Positions 20,717-30,850 of a stretch of DNA of 64,000 nt are shown here, one piece after another; position 1 is the stretch's first letter, and every line of letters begins with the position of its first letter. Below the pieces are notes generated by a model that searched no databases, was not told the origin of the DNA, and worked only from the letters and a program-made list of their open reading frames with translations. This stretch comes from Persicaria tinctoria (Eukaryota > Streptophyta > Magnoliopsida > Caryophyllales > Polygonaceae). The position numbers were made by a program, and so were the translations under genes. The DNA is taken from the NCBI GenBank assembly GCA_037127255.1, contig JBANSL010000006.1:85483850-85547849 (forward strand), given 5' to 3'.

Positions 20717-22515
20717 ACAATATCACATAAAACATCATCTTCATAATGTCCTAGTTTAAAATGCACTTTAACTTGCCTATTTACTTTCAATAAGCCACAA
20801 TCATTCATCCAATCCAATTTGTAAGGTCTGGGGTGTTGGACAGTAGGTAAATGCAATTTGTCAACCATTTTTTGACTAGCTAAATTACAGCAACTACCTC
20901 CATCAATGATCACATTTACAACCTTTCCTTTAACTAGACAACGAGTATGAAACAAGTTTTCTCTTTGATTATCATCACATGGTGTAGGAACAACACTTAA
21001 AACTCTCCTAACAATCAAAGATTCTCCATGCTCATATTCAACCTCATCATCATCATTTTCATAACAAACAAGGTTTAAGTTCTGATCATTGTCATTATTA
21101 GCATTCTCATCATGTTCATCACAAGAATTTTCAGATTCATATTCTCCTAAATGATTAACCATGAGAGTTTTCTTATTAGGGCAATCCTTCATATAATGTC
21201 CTCTACCTTGGCATTTAAAGCACACAATGTCTCTAGAACGAATGGTAGAGGGGTTAGGATTACTCCCTTTGGGACCAGTAGATGTCCCAAACGATTCTCG
21301 TCCATTCCATGGACCTTTTCCTTTGTCGAGGGGCTTCTGGGGTTGTCGACTCTCACCTCTCCATTGGGGCTGCTGAGCTCGCTCCTTAGAACTCACGTCC
21401 GAGCGCCTTTGGGGCTGTTGAGGCCGGTTTTGGCGCCATCCTTGTTGCTGGCCACTCGACATCCTATTAGCTTGGCTCTTGCAGCGTTGTCCCTTTTCTA
21501 CTTTCATAGCTAGATGTAACAAATCAGTAGGAGTAGTATAGGGAAAGTAATCAATTTCATGAGCTAAAGCGGGATGCAATATCCTAAGATATCTAACATT
21601 GGTTTTCTCATGAGTTTCTACTATATTAGCTCGAGCCATAGCTTCTTGCATAACATTACATGTTTCATCAACAGTTTTACTACCTTGTTTAAGGTTTTCT
21701 AATCTGTTTAATAGCTCTCTATCATAATGTTGAGGTACAAACCTATTTCTCATTACCACTTTTAGTTGTTCCCAAGAAGCAATAGGTGCATCAAGGGATC
21801 TTCTTCTTTCCTTAACAAGATTATCCCACCAGATTAATGCAAAACCTTGAAACTCTAGGGAAGCTAGTTGTACTTTCTTAGGTTCTGAGAAATTATGACG
21901 ATTCCAGATTTGTTCCATTTTAATCTCCCAATCAATATAAGCATCTGGATCAGTCTTACCATCAAAAGGAGGAATCTTTACCTTAACCTTACCCATTCCG
22001 TCGTCGTCATTGAACCTAGGTGGTCGGTTCTGATTTCCCCTTTGATTCCGTCTCGGGCGTTGCTCCCAATACTCCTTTTCTTGGAAGTCATCATCTTGCT
22101 TCGAGTAATAGAAACGCTCTTGATAGCCACGTCCTCTTCCCCTTCCTTGTCCTTGACCTTGCACATTAACAAACCCATTATTCCGATTATTTCTCCCACC
22201 TCGTGGAGAGTTGTTTTCATTGAATAAAGGATTATCTAAATTAATATTGACATGAGGATTAGGATTAGGAATAGGGTTAGGATTAACGACTTCTCTTTCT
22301 TCTTGAGGTATCTCAACTCTCTCTTGCTGACCTCCTATGGTGTTCGAACCACTAGGCCTAGAGCTTTCCCAAGCTGCCATCTTGGCTTGCATTGCAGCCA
22401 ATGTATCCGTCAAGGTGGCTATGTTGGCCGTCAAGGTGTTGAATTGCTCGGGTGTCACAGTAGCACTCGAGTTTGTGGCGTTGTCACCACCATTGTTTCC
22501 CTGATTGTTAGACAT
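20713..22515 (-). CDS. gag: Ret-D gag and protease N-terminal part
   Basis: An uninterrupted 600-codon frame begins MSNNQGNN. It has a helical N-terminal segment (residues about 20-50, TPEQFNTLTANIATLTDTLAAMQAKMAAWE), an Asn/Gly/Arg-rich linker and the gag capsid domain (about residues 175-330; KVKIPPFDGKTDPDAYIDWE, WWDNLVKERRRSLDAP). A Gln/Arg-rich basic region, the CCHC knuckle CFKCQGRGHYMKDC and the retropepsin motif VIIDGGSCCN follow, with the catalytic Asp present. It ends at the 204-bp insert. This is the only full-length gag in the window without a premature stop, so it could have supplied capsid to the gag-deficient or mutated relatives. Confidence 0.88.
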   Translation of the reverse strand: MSNNQGNNGGDNATNSSATVTPEQFNTLTANIATLTDTLAAMQAKMAAWESSRPSGSNTIGGQQERVEIPQEEREVVNPNPIPNPNPHVNINLDNPLFNENNSPRGGRNNRNNGFVNVQGQGQGRGRGRGYQERFYYSKQDDDFQEKEYWEQRPRRNQRGNQNRPPRFNDDDGMGKVKVKIPPFDGKTDPDAYIDWEIKMEQIWNRHNFSEPKKVQLASLEFQGFALIWWDNLVKERRRSLDAPIASWEQLKVVMRNRFVPQHYDRELLNRLENLKQGSKTVDETCNVMQEAMARANIVETHEKTNVRYLRILHPALAHEIDYFPYTTPTDLLHLAMKVEKGQRCKSQANRMSSGQQQGWRQNRPQQPQRRSDVSSKERAQQPQWRGESRQPQKPLDKGKGPWNGRESFGTSTGPKGSNPNPSTIRSRDIVCFKCQGRGHYMKDCPNKKTLMVNHLGEYESENSCDEHDENANNDNDQNLNLVCYENDDDEVEYEHGESLIVRRVLSVVPTPCDDNQRENLFHTRCLVKGKVVNVIIDGGSCCNLASQKMVDKLHLPTVQHPRPYKLDWMNDCGLLKVNRQVKVHFKLGHYEDDVLCDIV

Positions 22516-23435
22516 TATAACAAAGACAAAAGAAACAAAGAACTAAGTTAAAGGTTAGTAAAACTTATAAACAGCTCACAATTGTGTTTCGCTCACACTC
22601 CGCTCTCTGATTGATATATCACGCTTGCTAGGGCAATCCGCTTTGGGCAAATCAACTACCAAGCAAAAACTAAGGAATCAAAGTATGTAGTGAATGAAAC
22701 AACGCAGAAGAGTACTCAACAAGGGCTGTAGAGAACTCGATGTAAGCAACAAACTTAGATTCAAGCAAAACAGATGGGAAATTGCAATGAATCAACTCGA
22801 CACAACAAGGAGATCACTCGACAGGGGCTAAGATCACTCGACACACACAAGAGAGAACTCGGCAAGGGCTGAGATCACTCGACTCAATCAAAGCAAGCAC
22901 TCGACCGTCTCAATGAACAAACAACAGCACTCGATCAAGGTGAAAGAGTACTCGACACACACAGCAGCACTTTGAACAAGAAAATCAGTGCTTGAAACAA
23001 AAAGAAAATAAGAAAACAAAAGAAAACTTGGAAATTTACCTCTATTGATTGAAAACCTTAAGTTATGATGTTTTAGTTGCAAGGTAGGGTTTCAATTTTG
23101 TGGAGGTGTATGTGTTTGGGGATTTATGTGTGTCGACTAGGGCTGAGAGAAGGGTTCACCAATTGGTCCTTGGGAGCTTTCTTGCACTAGATCAACAACA
23201 ACTATCAAACACTTTCTCTCTCTCTCTTTTTTTTTTTTTTTTTTTTTGTAATTTTGGACTGATTTCTCTACTGTTTTTTTTTAAATCTGAAACTAATGCA
23301 AGAAAAGACTCAAAATAAGTATAGGACTCGAAAATTTGATGATAGTGGTGAAAGGATAACAAAATTCAGCCCTAATGCAAAGATATAGATAGAATGGCTA
23401 ATTTAGGTAATAGGATCTATCTTGTGCCTTTATGA
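22516..23435 (-). other. Ret-D leader, truncated
   Basis: This matches the Ret-C leader from the gag start up to GTGCCTTT, then stops where the Ret-E LTR begins at 23436. It includes the ACTCGAC repeat cluster (about 22730-22960) and a T-rich run near 23225-23250. No gene is seen. Confidence 0.75.
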
Positions 23436-24474
23436 TGATACGGGGTTAGCCGTGAGATGGCCCGATCTTCGACAAACAAGCAAGAAACTAAAGAAAGACT
23501 CAAGAATTATGCAAGAACGCAGCAAGACTCAAGAAGCTCGATCAAGATGATCAAGATTCAACCAAGACTCAAACAAGAACTCAAGAAACGCAGCAAGAAC
23601 AATGCAAGACTCGACGAGATTAATAAAGACTCGAAATTGATAATAAAGACACGACCGATAAGGACTGAGTCGATCTGTATAGAACAAGATAGAGACCCCA
23701 GACTTCCGTAGAAGGTAGGAACCAATACCAATGACTACAAAACCCACCTCTACAACCCTACACAATCAAGCGGACAATTTGAAGGCACAAGGAGGGGGCT
23801 TGTGGATACTAGATTCACCAAGTCTTGCAAAGTTGATGAACGACAAAGCAAACCAAGCTAGATCAATACCAATAGTTTCAATTGAAGAGCACAGCTCTAT
23901 TCAATCGACAAACACTCATTGTGTTTCACACAAAAAGAGAGCTTTTCTCATAAAATTCAACGTGTATGATTACAAAGGAGGCATTCGGCTTATATAGACC
24001 TAACTAGGGCCGAATGGGCTGATTTTAATAAAACTAACAACTATAGGAATTAATTAAAATAATCTTAAAGTTTCCTAAAATAACTTGAGAAATATTCTAA
24101 AATAGGAAATACTATAAAATCCCGTCAAAACATGATAGTTTGCAAAAATGTTGATTTTCGACCAAACTCTAGAATGAATATGGAAAAACCTTCAACAGAA
24201 AAGTTGTAGATCTATTCGTCCTCGTTCCAACAAGGTATGGCACGCCTCAATCCGATTAATATTGAAGCCGTAAGACCCATTTTACAGAGATGTCGAAAAG
24301 CTGTCAAACTTCTGAACGAGAGTCTAAAACGTGATTAATCCAAGCATGCACCTTTGGACCTTCTCCCATGGTGGAGCCTTCTTCTTCCTCTTGAGGATGA
24401 CTTCAATTGCACGAGCTCGCATCATAGGTGTGTCCGATTGTGTCTTGGATGGTGTCTTGGATGGTCCCGCATCA
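23436..24474 (-). mobile_element. Ret-E 3' LTR
   Basis: This LTR of about 1039 bp reads on plus from TGATACGGGG to GGTCCCGCATCA, with the polypurine complement beyond it. It differs in its U5 half from the LTRs of Ret-C (for example GTGAGATGGCC). Confidence 0.9.
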
Positions 24475-24725
24475 ATCTCCCTTTCTTGAAAAGGATTCGT
24501 CCTCGAATCCAAGATCGCATATGATTCCACAAAAGCATCCACACGAACTCCTGGATCGAAAACCTCATGTCCATGGAAACTCGTCTCAAGACCGAATGAT
24601 GTAGGGATTGACCACTCCTTGATGGTTATTGTCTCAGCTTCATCTACAAAATCAAGAAAAGAAACTTTATAAGTGCATAATTCAGATCCCATATCAATGT
24701 CATGATGTTCTAACTTAATATGCAC
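24324..24725 (-). CDS. Ret-E pol-tail fusion frame
   Basis: A 133-codon frame equivalent to the downstream half of the Ret-C fusion (HIKLEHHDIDM, SFLDFVDEAETITIKEWS, FDPGVRVDAF, SRTNPFQEREIDAGPS) continues into the LTR. The upstream half (24726-24991) is recognisable by similarity to Ret-C but is not one open frame. Keeping the same architecture in two copies argues that it is a subfamily structure and not two independent deletions. Function unknown. Confidence 0.6.
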   Translation of the reverse strand: MHIKLEHHDIDMGSELCTYKVSFLDFVDEAETITIKEWSIPTSFGLETSFHGHEVFDPGVRVDAFVESYAILDSRTNPFQEREIDAGPSKTPSKTQSDTPMMRARAIEVILKRKKKAPPWEKVQRCMLGLITF

Positions 24726-24991
24726 TTTATCTTGGTCATTAAACCCTAAGTTTCATCATCAATGATCATATTAGAAACTATGCCTTCTTCTAAGCATGTA
24801 GTTTGACACAAATCTTTGCTTTGATTATCAGCACAGTGTATAGGTTGAACGTTTAAATCAATCAAAGAATCAACATGCTCATGTTCAAGACAATCATCTT
24901 TAGAGGCAAGTAAGCTAATATCTTGATCATTATGAACATGCTCATCATGTTTATCACTAGAATTTTCAGATTCATTTTTGCCTTAGATGAT

Positions 24992-26017
24992 TCATGTTCG
25001 TAAGTGATTAGTCATGAGAGGCTTCTTATTTGGGCAATCCTTCATAATATGTCCACTACCTTGACATATAAAGCAAGGAATGTACATAGGTTCAAGAGTA
25101 GAAGAGTTAGGATTACTCCCTTTAGGGCCAGTAGATACCCTAAATGATTCATGTTCGTTCCAAGGCGCTCTGCCATTGTCGATGGGCTCATGAGGCATTC
25201 GGCCTTTACTCCTCCCTTGGGGTTGGCTTTCTCTCTCCCTTCAGCCGCCATCAAACCTCCTTTGGGGCTGCTGCACATGGCCTTGGTGCCACCTTTGGGG
25301 TTGCCCACTCGACATTCTACCACCTTGGCTCCTGTATCTAGCATTCCTTTCTACTTTCATAGCTAAATGTAAAAGTTCAGTAGGCGTAGAATAAGGAATG
25401 TAATCAATTTCATGAGCTAAGGTGGGGTGCAATATTCTAAGAAACCTAGTATCTTCATAGGGTTCAACTACATTAGCTCTAGCCATGGTTTCTTGGATTG
25501 CATAAAAGGTTTCCTCAACAGTTTTACTACCTTGCTTAAGATTTTCTAATCGTTGTCTAAGCTCGCTAGCATAATGTGGAGGAGCAAACCTACTTCTCAT
25601 AAGTGCTTTTAATTGAATCCAAGAAGCAACAGGTGCATCAAGGTTTCTTTTTCTTTCCTTTACTAGACTATCCCACCAGATTAAAGCAAAACATTGAAAT
25701 TCTAGGGAAGCTAGTTGCACCTTTTTATGTTCAGAGAAGTTATGACAAATCCATATTCGATCCATTTTAGTTTCCCAATCAATATATGCATCTGGATCGG
25801 TGGTACCATAAAATTGAGGAATCTTTACCTTTACCTTACCTATGCCATCTTGCGCAGGCTCTCTAGGTGCTCGATAGTGATATCGACCTCCTCTATCATT
25901 TCGTCTAGGACGTTGCTCCCAATAATCATCCTCTTGGAAGTCGTCGTCGTCCTCTGAGAAGTAGTACTCTTCTCGTTGCCATCGTCCTTTCCCTCGTCCC
26001 TGCATATTAGCCATCAC
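24992..26017 (-). pseudogene. gag: Ret-E gag, N-terminally deleted
   Basis: Gag starts here at a segment (ANMQGRGKGRWQREEYYF) that is about 90 residues into Ret-C gag. The upstream coding part is deleted and the leader joins at about 26018. The capsid domain (VKVKIPQFYGTTDPDAYIDW, RFAPPHYASELRQRLENLKQ) and a CCHC knuckle (CFICQGSGHIMKDC) remain. A stop at 25241-25243 separates them in the same frame. Confidence 0.82.
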
Positions 26018-27301
26018 AAAACAACAAACAAAGAAATATGTAAAGTTAGAAAAATATAAACAAACTCACAAGTGTTTCGCTCTCACTCCCTCTCTAATTG
26101 GTATGTCACGCTTGTTGGGGCAATCCGCTTTGGGCAAATCAACACTCAAGCAAAGACTTAGCAACACAAGGTAAGAGATCAAGAGAATGGAAAGAAACAA
26201 ACAACCGAAAAAAAACCAACAGGACAAAGGTATCGAGTCGGTAGTTTCACAACAGAAGCAAAGTATGAACTCGGTATCCCAAGGTATCGACTCGGTATGT
26301 TAGGGTATCGACTCGGTACCTGTGGGTTTCCAGCACAGGACACACACACAACACTGCACTCGACAAGGGTCAAGAGCAACTCGATATGGACTCAAAAACA
26401 CTCGATCAAGGGATCAAGCACTTGACAATGCTGAATAACAAAGAAAATAAAAGAAAGCTTGGAAATTTACCTCTTTTGATTGAAAACCTTTAAGTTAGGA
26501 TGTTGTAGTTGCAGGGTAGGGTTTCAATTTTTGTGGAGGTATGTGTTTGGGACAAGAGTTGTCGACTAAGGGCTGTTGAAATCACCAATTTTGGTCCTTG
26601 GAGCTTTCTTGCACTAGTAGAACAAACTCTATCTTTTTTTTTTACTTACTTTTGCCCCTAGTGAATTTTATCCTCCTAGGTCCAAGTTCAATCTATATTT
26701 TTTTTAATTTTCGAAACTGATTTTTGATTTTTTTTTTTTAGAAACTAATGCAAGAAAGACTCTAAGATAGAGAGGACTCAAAAATCTGAGAAATAATGGT
26801 GAAAAGATAAAATTTCTAGCCCTAAAGATAAATAAATAGACAACCTTTAGATAAAATAGGAAAGTGGATATATCTTTAGCCTTTTTAGATAGTTGATAGA
26901 TATAATGGGATTTACATCTAACAACTTAATAAAATCTGGTTTTTAATAGGCAATGCATAAAAGATAAATCAAAATTCTCAAAGATAGAAAAGGATAGAAA
27001 AGATAACAAACTAGGGTTTCTTGTGGTAATGTGAATGTCGGCCAAGTGTTGACTATGGGGACAAGAATGCCGCCGGCTTAGGTGCTGCACAAGGGGTTGC
27101 GCACCACTTTGGTCGACTCCACGGTCTTGGCTAGGCTTGTGTTTAGGCTATGCAACCACAAACAATTACAAACTTCAAGATTACTGCAATAATCAAATAA
27201 AGAATGCAAGAAGTAAAAGACCAAAACAAGAAAAGGACTCTTTTTGTGGGTTTTTGTGTTTATGGAAAAGAAAAGACTCAATCTTGATGTCGGAAACCAA
27301 A
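26018..27301 (-). other. Ret-E untranslated leader
   Basis: This family-A leader contains TCGACTCGGTA-type repeats near 26225-26320, several T-rich runs (26630-26745) and the conserved block before the primer site. No gene is seen. Confidence 0.72.
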
Positions 27302-27316
27302 GCTCTGATGCCAATT
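27302..27316 (-). other. Ret-E primer binding site
   Basis: The minus strand reads AATTGGCATCAGAGC next to the LTR end at 27317, identical to Ret-C. Confidence 0.85.
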
Positions 27317-27810
27317 TGATACGGGGTTAGCCGTGAGATGGCCCGATCTTCGACAAACAAGCAAGAAACTAAAGAAAGACTCAAGAATTATGCAAGAACG
27401 CAGCAAGACTCAAGAAGCTCGATCAAGATGATCAAGATTCAACCAAGACTCAAACAAGAACTCAAGAAATGCAGCAAGAACAATGCAAGACTCGACGAGA
27501 TTAATAAAGACTCGAAATTGATAATAAAGACACGACCGATAAGGATTGAGTCGATCTGTATAGAACAAGATAGAGACCCCAGGCTTCCGTAGAAGGTAGG
27601 AACCAATACCAATGACTACAAAACCCGCCTCTACAACCCTACACAATCAAGCGGACAACTTGAAGGCACAAGGAGGGGGCTTGTAGAGACTAGATTCACC
27701 AAGTCTTGCGAAGTTGATGAACGGCAAAGCAAACCAAGCTAGATCAATACCAATAGTTTCAATTGAAGAGCACAGCTCTATTCAATCGACAAACACTCAT
27801 TGTGTTTCAC
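27317..27810 (-). mobile_element. Ret-E 5' LTR, truncated
   Basis: The first 494 bp (as read on plus) match 23436 onward almost base for base, then stop at TGTGTTTCAC, where unrelated GC-rich sequence begins. Confidence 0.88.
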
Positions 27811-27950
27811 CAAAGCCCGGCCCGGTGCAATAGGCCTATAAAATGCTAGCGGCCCGGCCCAAGCCCGCCCATGCTCAGGTCGAGGCAGAGGAGAGTCACA
27901 CTATCAAGGACCTATCTCAAGAGAGAATCAACAATAAGTTAGGCAAAGTA
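27811..27950. other. Unassigned GC-rich segment
   Basis: This segment contains repeated GCCCGGCCC-type motifs (27815-27875), followed by a stretch (about 27890-27940) that resembles 29485-29535. I recognise no gene. The GCCCGGCCC motifs look like the ends of hAT-type elements, but no matching second end was found. Confidence 0.4.
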
Positions 27951-27967
27951 TAGGGGTGGGCATATCC

Positions 27968-28006
27968 GGGTATCCGACACGAACCGGTTAACCGTGTCGG
28001 ATACCC
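27968..28006. repeat. Perfect 14-bp hairpin near the hAT end
   Basis: GGGTATCCGACACG (27968-27981) and its exact complement (27993-28006) flank an 11-nt loop. The motif recurs near 28099-28118. It probably belongs to the subterminal transposase-binding region. Confidence 0.85.
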
Positions 28007-28852
28007 GAAACCGTTTATGTCCAAACTGTCGAACCATACACGAACCGCTTCAAGCCGGGTACCCGACACGGTAAGGCTAGTCGGATCCATGTCGGATTCC
28101 CGGGTATCCGACACGAACCATATTTAAAAAAAATAAATATGCGTAACAGTAACGTCTTCCTCCTCTTGAGTTGCGGTGGCGGCGATTGTCCTCCCCGCCC
28201 GCCCGACGAAGTAGCCTCCAGTTCATCCTCCTCCTCGTCAGCCATCACCATATAGAAGGTCGACGTTTACCTCTGACAACGAAAAGAGCTGGAGGCTAGG
28301 GTTTCTGAACACCACCATCGCCGAAAATTGATTTCGATTTCTGAACAATTGAGAGGCTAGGGAGTGGCCTCTAGATCTGATGGGATTGAGAGTGAGAGAA
28401 GTCGTCGGTATTGAGAGATAACAGAGTTCGCCCTCGGTCCTTGTCGGACTTATCTTGCCTAGCCCTTCACCAAATCCCCGGATCGAGAGAGATGAGTAAG
28501 TGGCCCTTCGCCAAATCCCTAGATCGAGAGAGATGAGTGGCCTGACTCTAGATCTGACGAGATTGAGAGAAAGATGAGTCAAAGTCATCGCCTTCATCTC
28601 TTGTCGGAGTTATTGCCTTCAATCCTTCGAAATCCTCAAGTTTAGAGCAAGATCAGATGTTCATTGAGAGAGATGGATTTTCGGAAATCCTCAAGTTTAG
28701 AGCAAGATCAGATGTTCATTGAGAGAGACGGATTTTGATTAGGGTCGGCTGGCGGCTTTAGGGTTAAAGAAAGAAGATAGGAGATTTAGGGAAAAGAAAG
28801 AAAGGAGATTAAAATTAAAAAAAATACCGTCACTGTTTAATTAAAAAATGAA

Positions 28853-28920
28853 GGATGGTGGGAGTCGAACCCATACCTCCTGCAAATGTTGTTTACTTCC
28901 TTACCATTGAGCCATTGTGT
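28853..28920 (-). other. tRNA-like Pol III promoter boxes
   Basis: On the minus strand an A box TGGCTCAATGG (28904-28914) and a consensus B box GGTTCGACTCC (28861-28871) lie 32 nt apart. A T-arm-like stem, TGGG with CCCA, surrounds the B box. The acceptor ends do not pair, so this is not a functional tRNA gene. It is a tRNA pseudogene or a SINE head inside the hAT element. Confidence 0.5.
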
Positions 28921-29171
28921 TGTATTGAATTCAAAGGGAACATATTTTACTAATACTAACATTTATAGGTTATTTTTTTTTAAAAAATAAACGGTTCGTG
29001 TCGGGTAGCCGACAAGGAGATTTGCCCGACCCGAACACGAACCGTTTACAACCGTGTTTTCTCGGTTCGTGTCATTTTCGTGTCGCGTTTTTTGGGTTTC
29101 GGGTTTTTTCGTGTCGTGTTGCCGTGTTTTCGTGTCGTGTTTTCGGTTTCGGGTTTTTCTGCACACCCATA

Positions 29172-29944
29172 TCAAAGTACATATGGTCCATATAGGTCAC
29201 AACCAATGGTCTTACATGATACCAATGACATATCATAACATTTGATACATGCATACACTTGATTGATTAACACAACAATACGCAAAGACACCGCATTAAC
29301 ATAGTCCATCGATACAAAGCATTGGAGGAATGTAGCAATGCGTAATGCAAACCTATATAACAAGGCAATATAACTAGAATACGAAGGCATGCGTTCCAAT
29401 TCAATAATACTAAATGTGACACACATTTATCAAGACATTACTTCGACAGCATGGTCACAGATGGAGCTACTAATTTAATCACACAAAGCCAAGGGCAATC
29501 TTCTCACACTATCATGGACCTAATCCAAGAGAAGACAACAATTATACAACTTTCCAACATATGATATATACATTCATGCACTTGTATGACGATGCAACAT
29601 ACTATGTAAAACATGCTGGGATGATAGGGATGTAACAATTGTAACTCGGACCCATACAGTGGTCGTCATGAACATCAAACATGTAAGCACAATTTTACAT
29701 TAGGGATCAATCCGTAGGTCAAAGAGTAGTACATATAGAATCATACGATCAATAGGCCAAGTAAACATGCTATAACAACATACAATCATGTTAGAAGGAA
29801 AAACACAACATGAGACTTGAGCAATGTAACTAACCTCAACATGAGATTAAACAATAAAATTAAGACAGAAGGCAAGGCATAACATGAGCAGCTTTTTACT
29901 AATGAGCGCTTGCAAGGTACATGCGGGAGATTACAAAATCATTT
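29172..29944. other. Unassigned AT-rich sequence
   Basis: No gene, terminal repeat or recognisable protein is seen. The short open frames have low-complexity, non-protein-like composition. One stretch near 29490 resembles 27892-27940. Confidence 0.4.
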
Positions 29945-29945
29945 C

Positions 29946-30233
29946 TCGACTTAGTTCTAATCGGTCGTGTCTTTGATTAAATTTCAAGTCTTTATTTTTC
30001 TTTATCGAGTCTTGCTTAATCTTGTCTAGTCTTACTCATAGTCGATATCGAGTTCTTGCTGTTCTTGGTGTTCTTGCTTGAGTCTTGGTCGGTCTTGATC
30101 TTTCTTGGTCGATTCTTTAGTTTCTTGTTGCGTTCTTGCTTTCTTTATTGAGTCATGAGTCTTTCGTGCTCCCGTTCTTTAAGTTCTTGTTGATTGTCGA
30201 AGATCGGGCCATCCTGCGACTAACCCCATTTCA
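29946..30233 (+). mobile_element. Diverged family-A LTR fragment (U5 half)
   Basis: From GGTCGTGTCTTT to GTCGAAGATCGGGCCATCCTGC and ACCCCATTTCA this follows the U5 half of the family-A LTR (compare 430-671) with many substitutions. No primer site follows, so it is the end of a 3' LTR or a solo LTR. It is older than the other copies. Confidence 0.75.
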
Positions 30234-30239
30234 ACTACT

Positions 30240-30545
30240 ATCACCAAAAGAAAAAAAAAACCCGGGACAGGGAAAATGTTATTACTAGTGTCACCGCAAT
30301 AAAATAAAAATAAAAACGTAACCACTGTTGTTATCAAAGAAAAACTCTAGGACAATAAAAAAAATGTAACCACTGTTGTCACCAAAGAAAAACAGTGCTC
30401 CGTTAAGAGATGAATGACTAAGTGTTAATAGCGGTGTCACCAACATAAAAAAAGTGTCACCACGAGTGTACCAATGGTTGTCGCCACCGGTGTACCAACT
30501 GGAAGAATAGCCAAGTGTTATTAGTGGTACCACCAAAAGTTAAAA
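30240..30545. repeat. Diverged short tandem repeats around GTCACCA
   Basis: Imperfect repeats of about 25-45 bp share elements such as AACCACTGTTGTCACCAAAG and GGTGTCACCA. Copies lie near 30317, 30366, 30448 and 30490. No coding potential is supported. Confidence 0.55.
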
Positions 30546-30638
30546 ACAGTGCAATCCTATCAAAAAAATTAACCACATATAGGGTAGTTGGTTGAAACAA
30601 GATATTGTATTGTATACAATTTTGATTTGATTAAATGA

Positions 30639-30657
30639 ATACTAACAATACGAAGCA
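30639..30657. repeat. LINE target duplication, left copy
   Basis: ATACTAACAATACGAAGCA matches 36296-36314 exactly (19 bp). Length and position are typical of target-primed reverse transcription. Confidence 0.93.
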
Positions 30658-30850
30658 AAAAACCCTAGGGCTTGAGGCGATTCCGGCGATTGCTTCCTGG
30701 CAGTTTCCGACTCGTCTCCTCTCTCTCCGGTCTAGGGCTGTGAGAGCTAGGTATTCCCTCGCCAGCACCGTGCGAGATTCACCGTGGTTCAGGGCGCGTT
30801 CAAGGTTTTGGATTCGAAGGGTTTGCACTGGTCTTCGGTAGGGCTGCAGG

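Larger units (their letters stand above)
17596..23435 (-). mobile_element. Ret-D, autonomous-type family-A element (host of Ret-A1)
   Basis: This minus-strand Ty3/gypsy element contains leader, gag and pol down to the integrase C-terminal module. It is split at its 3' side by Ret-A1, so the integrase tail and 3' LTR lie left of the window. At its 5' side the leader stops at about 23435, where Ret-E begins. Its primer site and 5' LTR are not in the window. It carries three in-frame stops in pol and a 204-bp foreign insert in the protease-RT region. Confidence 0.85.
23436..27810 (-). mobile_element. Ret-E, gag-only family-A element with truncated 5' LTR
   Basis: This minus-strand element has a 3' LTR (23436-24474), polypurine tract (24475-24488), a protease-remnant and tail frame, gag, leader, primer site (27302-27316) and a 5' LTR that ends abruptly at about 27810. 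It has the same reduced gene content as Ret-C. Its right end is lost, so no target duplication can be verified; TATGA (23431-23435) flanks its left end. Confidence 0.88.
27951..29171. mobile_element. Non-autonomous hAT-type element, 1.2 kb
   Basis: The ends are TAGGGGTGGGCA and TGCACACCCATA, an imperfect terminal inverted repeat. The flanks GCAAAGTA (27943-27950) and TCAAAGTA (29172-29179) match at 7 of 8, the hAT duplication length. Subterminal copies of a GGGTATCCGACACG-type motif occur near both ends. On the minus strand, from the ATG at 28249-28251, a short frame (MADEEEDELE, PPPQLKRRK) resembles the acidic and basic start of hAT transposases, but no transposase core remains. Confidence 0.75.

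Noticed and set aside
23431..23435. TATGA as a proven target duplication of Ret-E
   Set aside because: The right end of Ret-E is lost at 27810, so the second copy cannot be checked.
28853..28920. Functional tRNA gene
   Set aside because: A and B boxes are good but the acceptor stem does not pair and no anticodon arm is convincing. Kept only as a tRNA-like feature.
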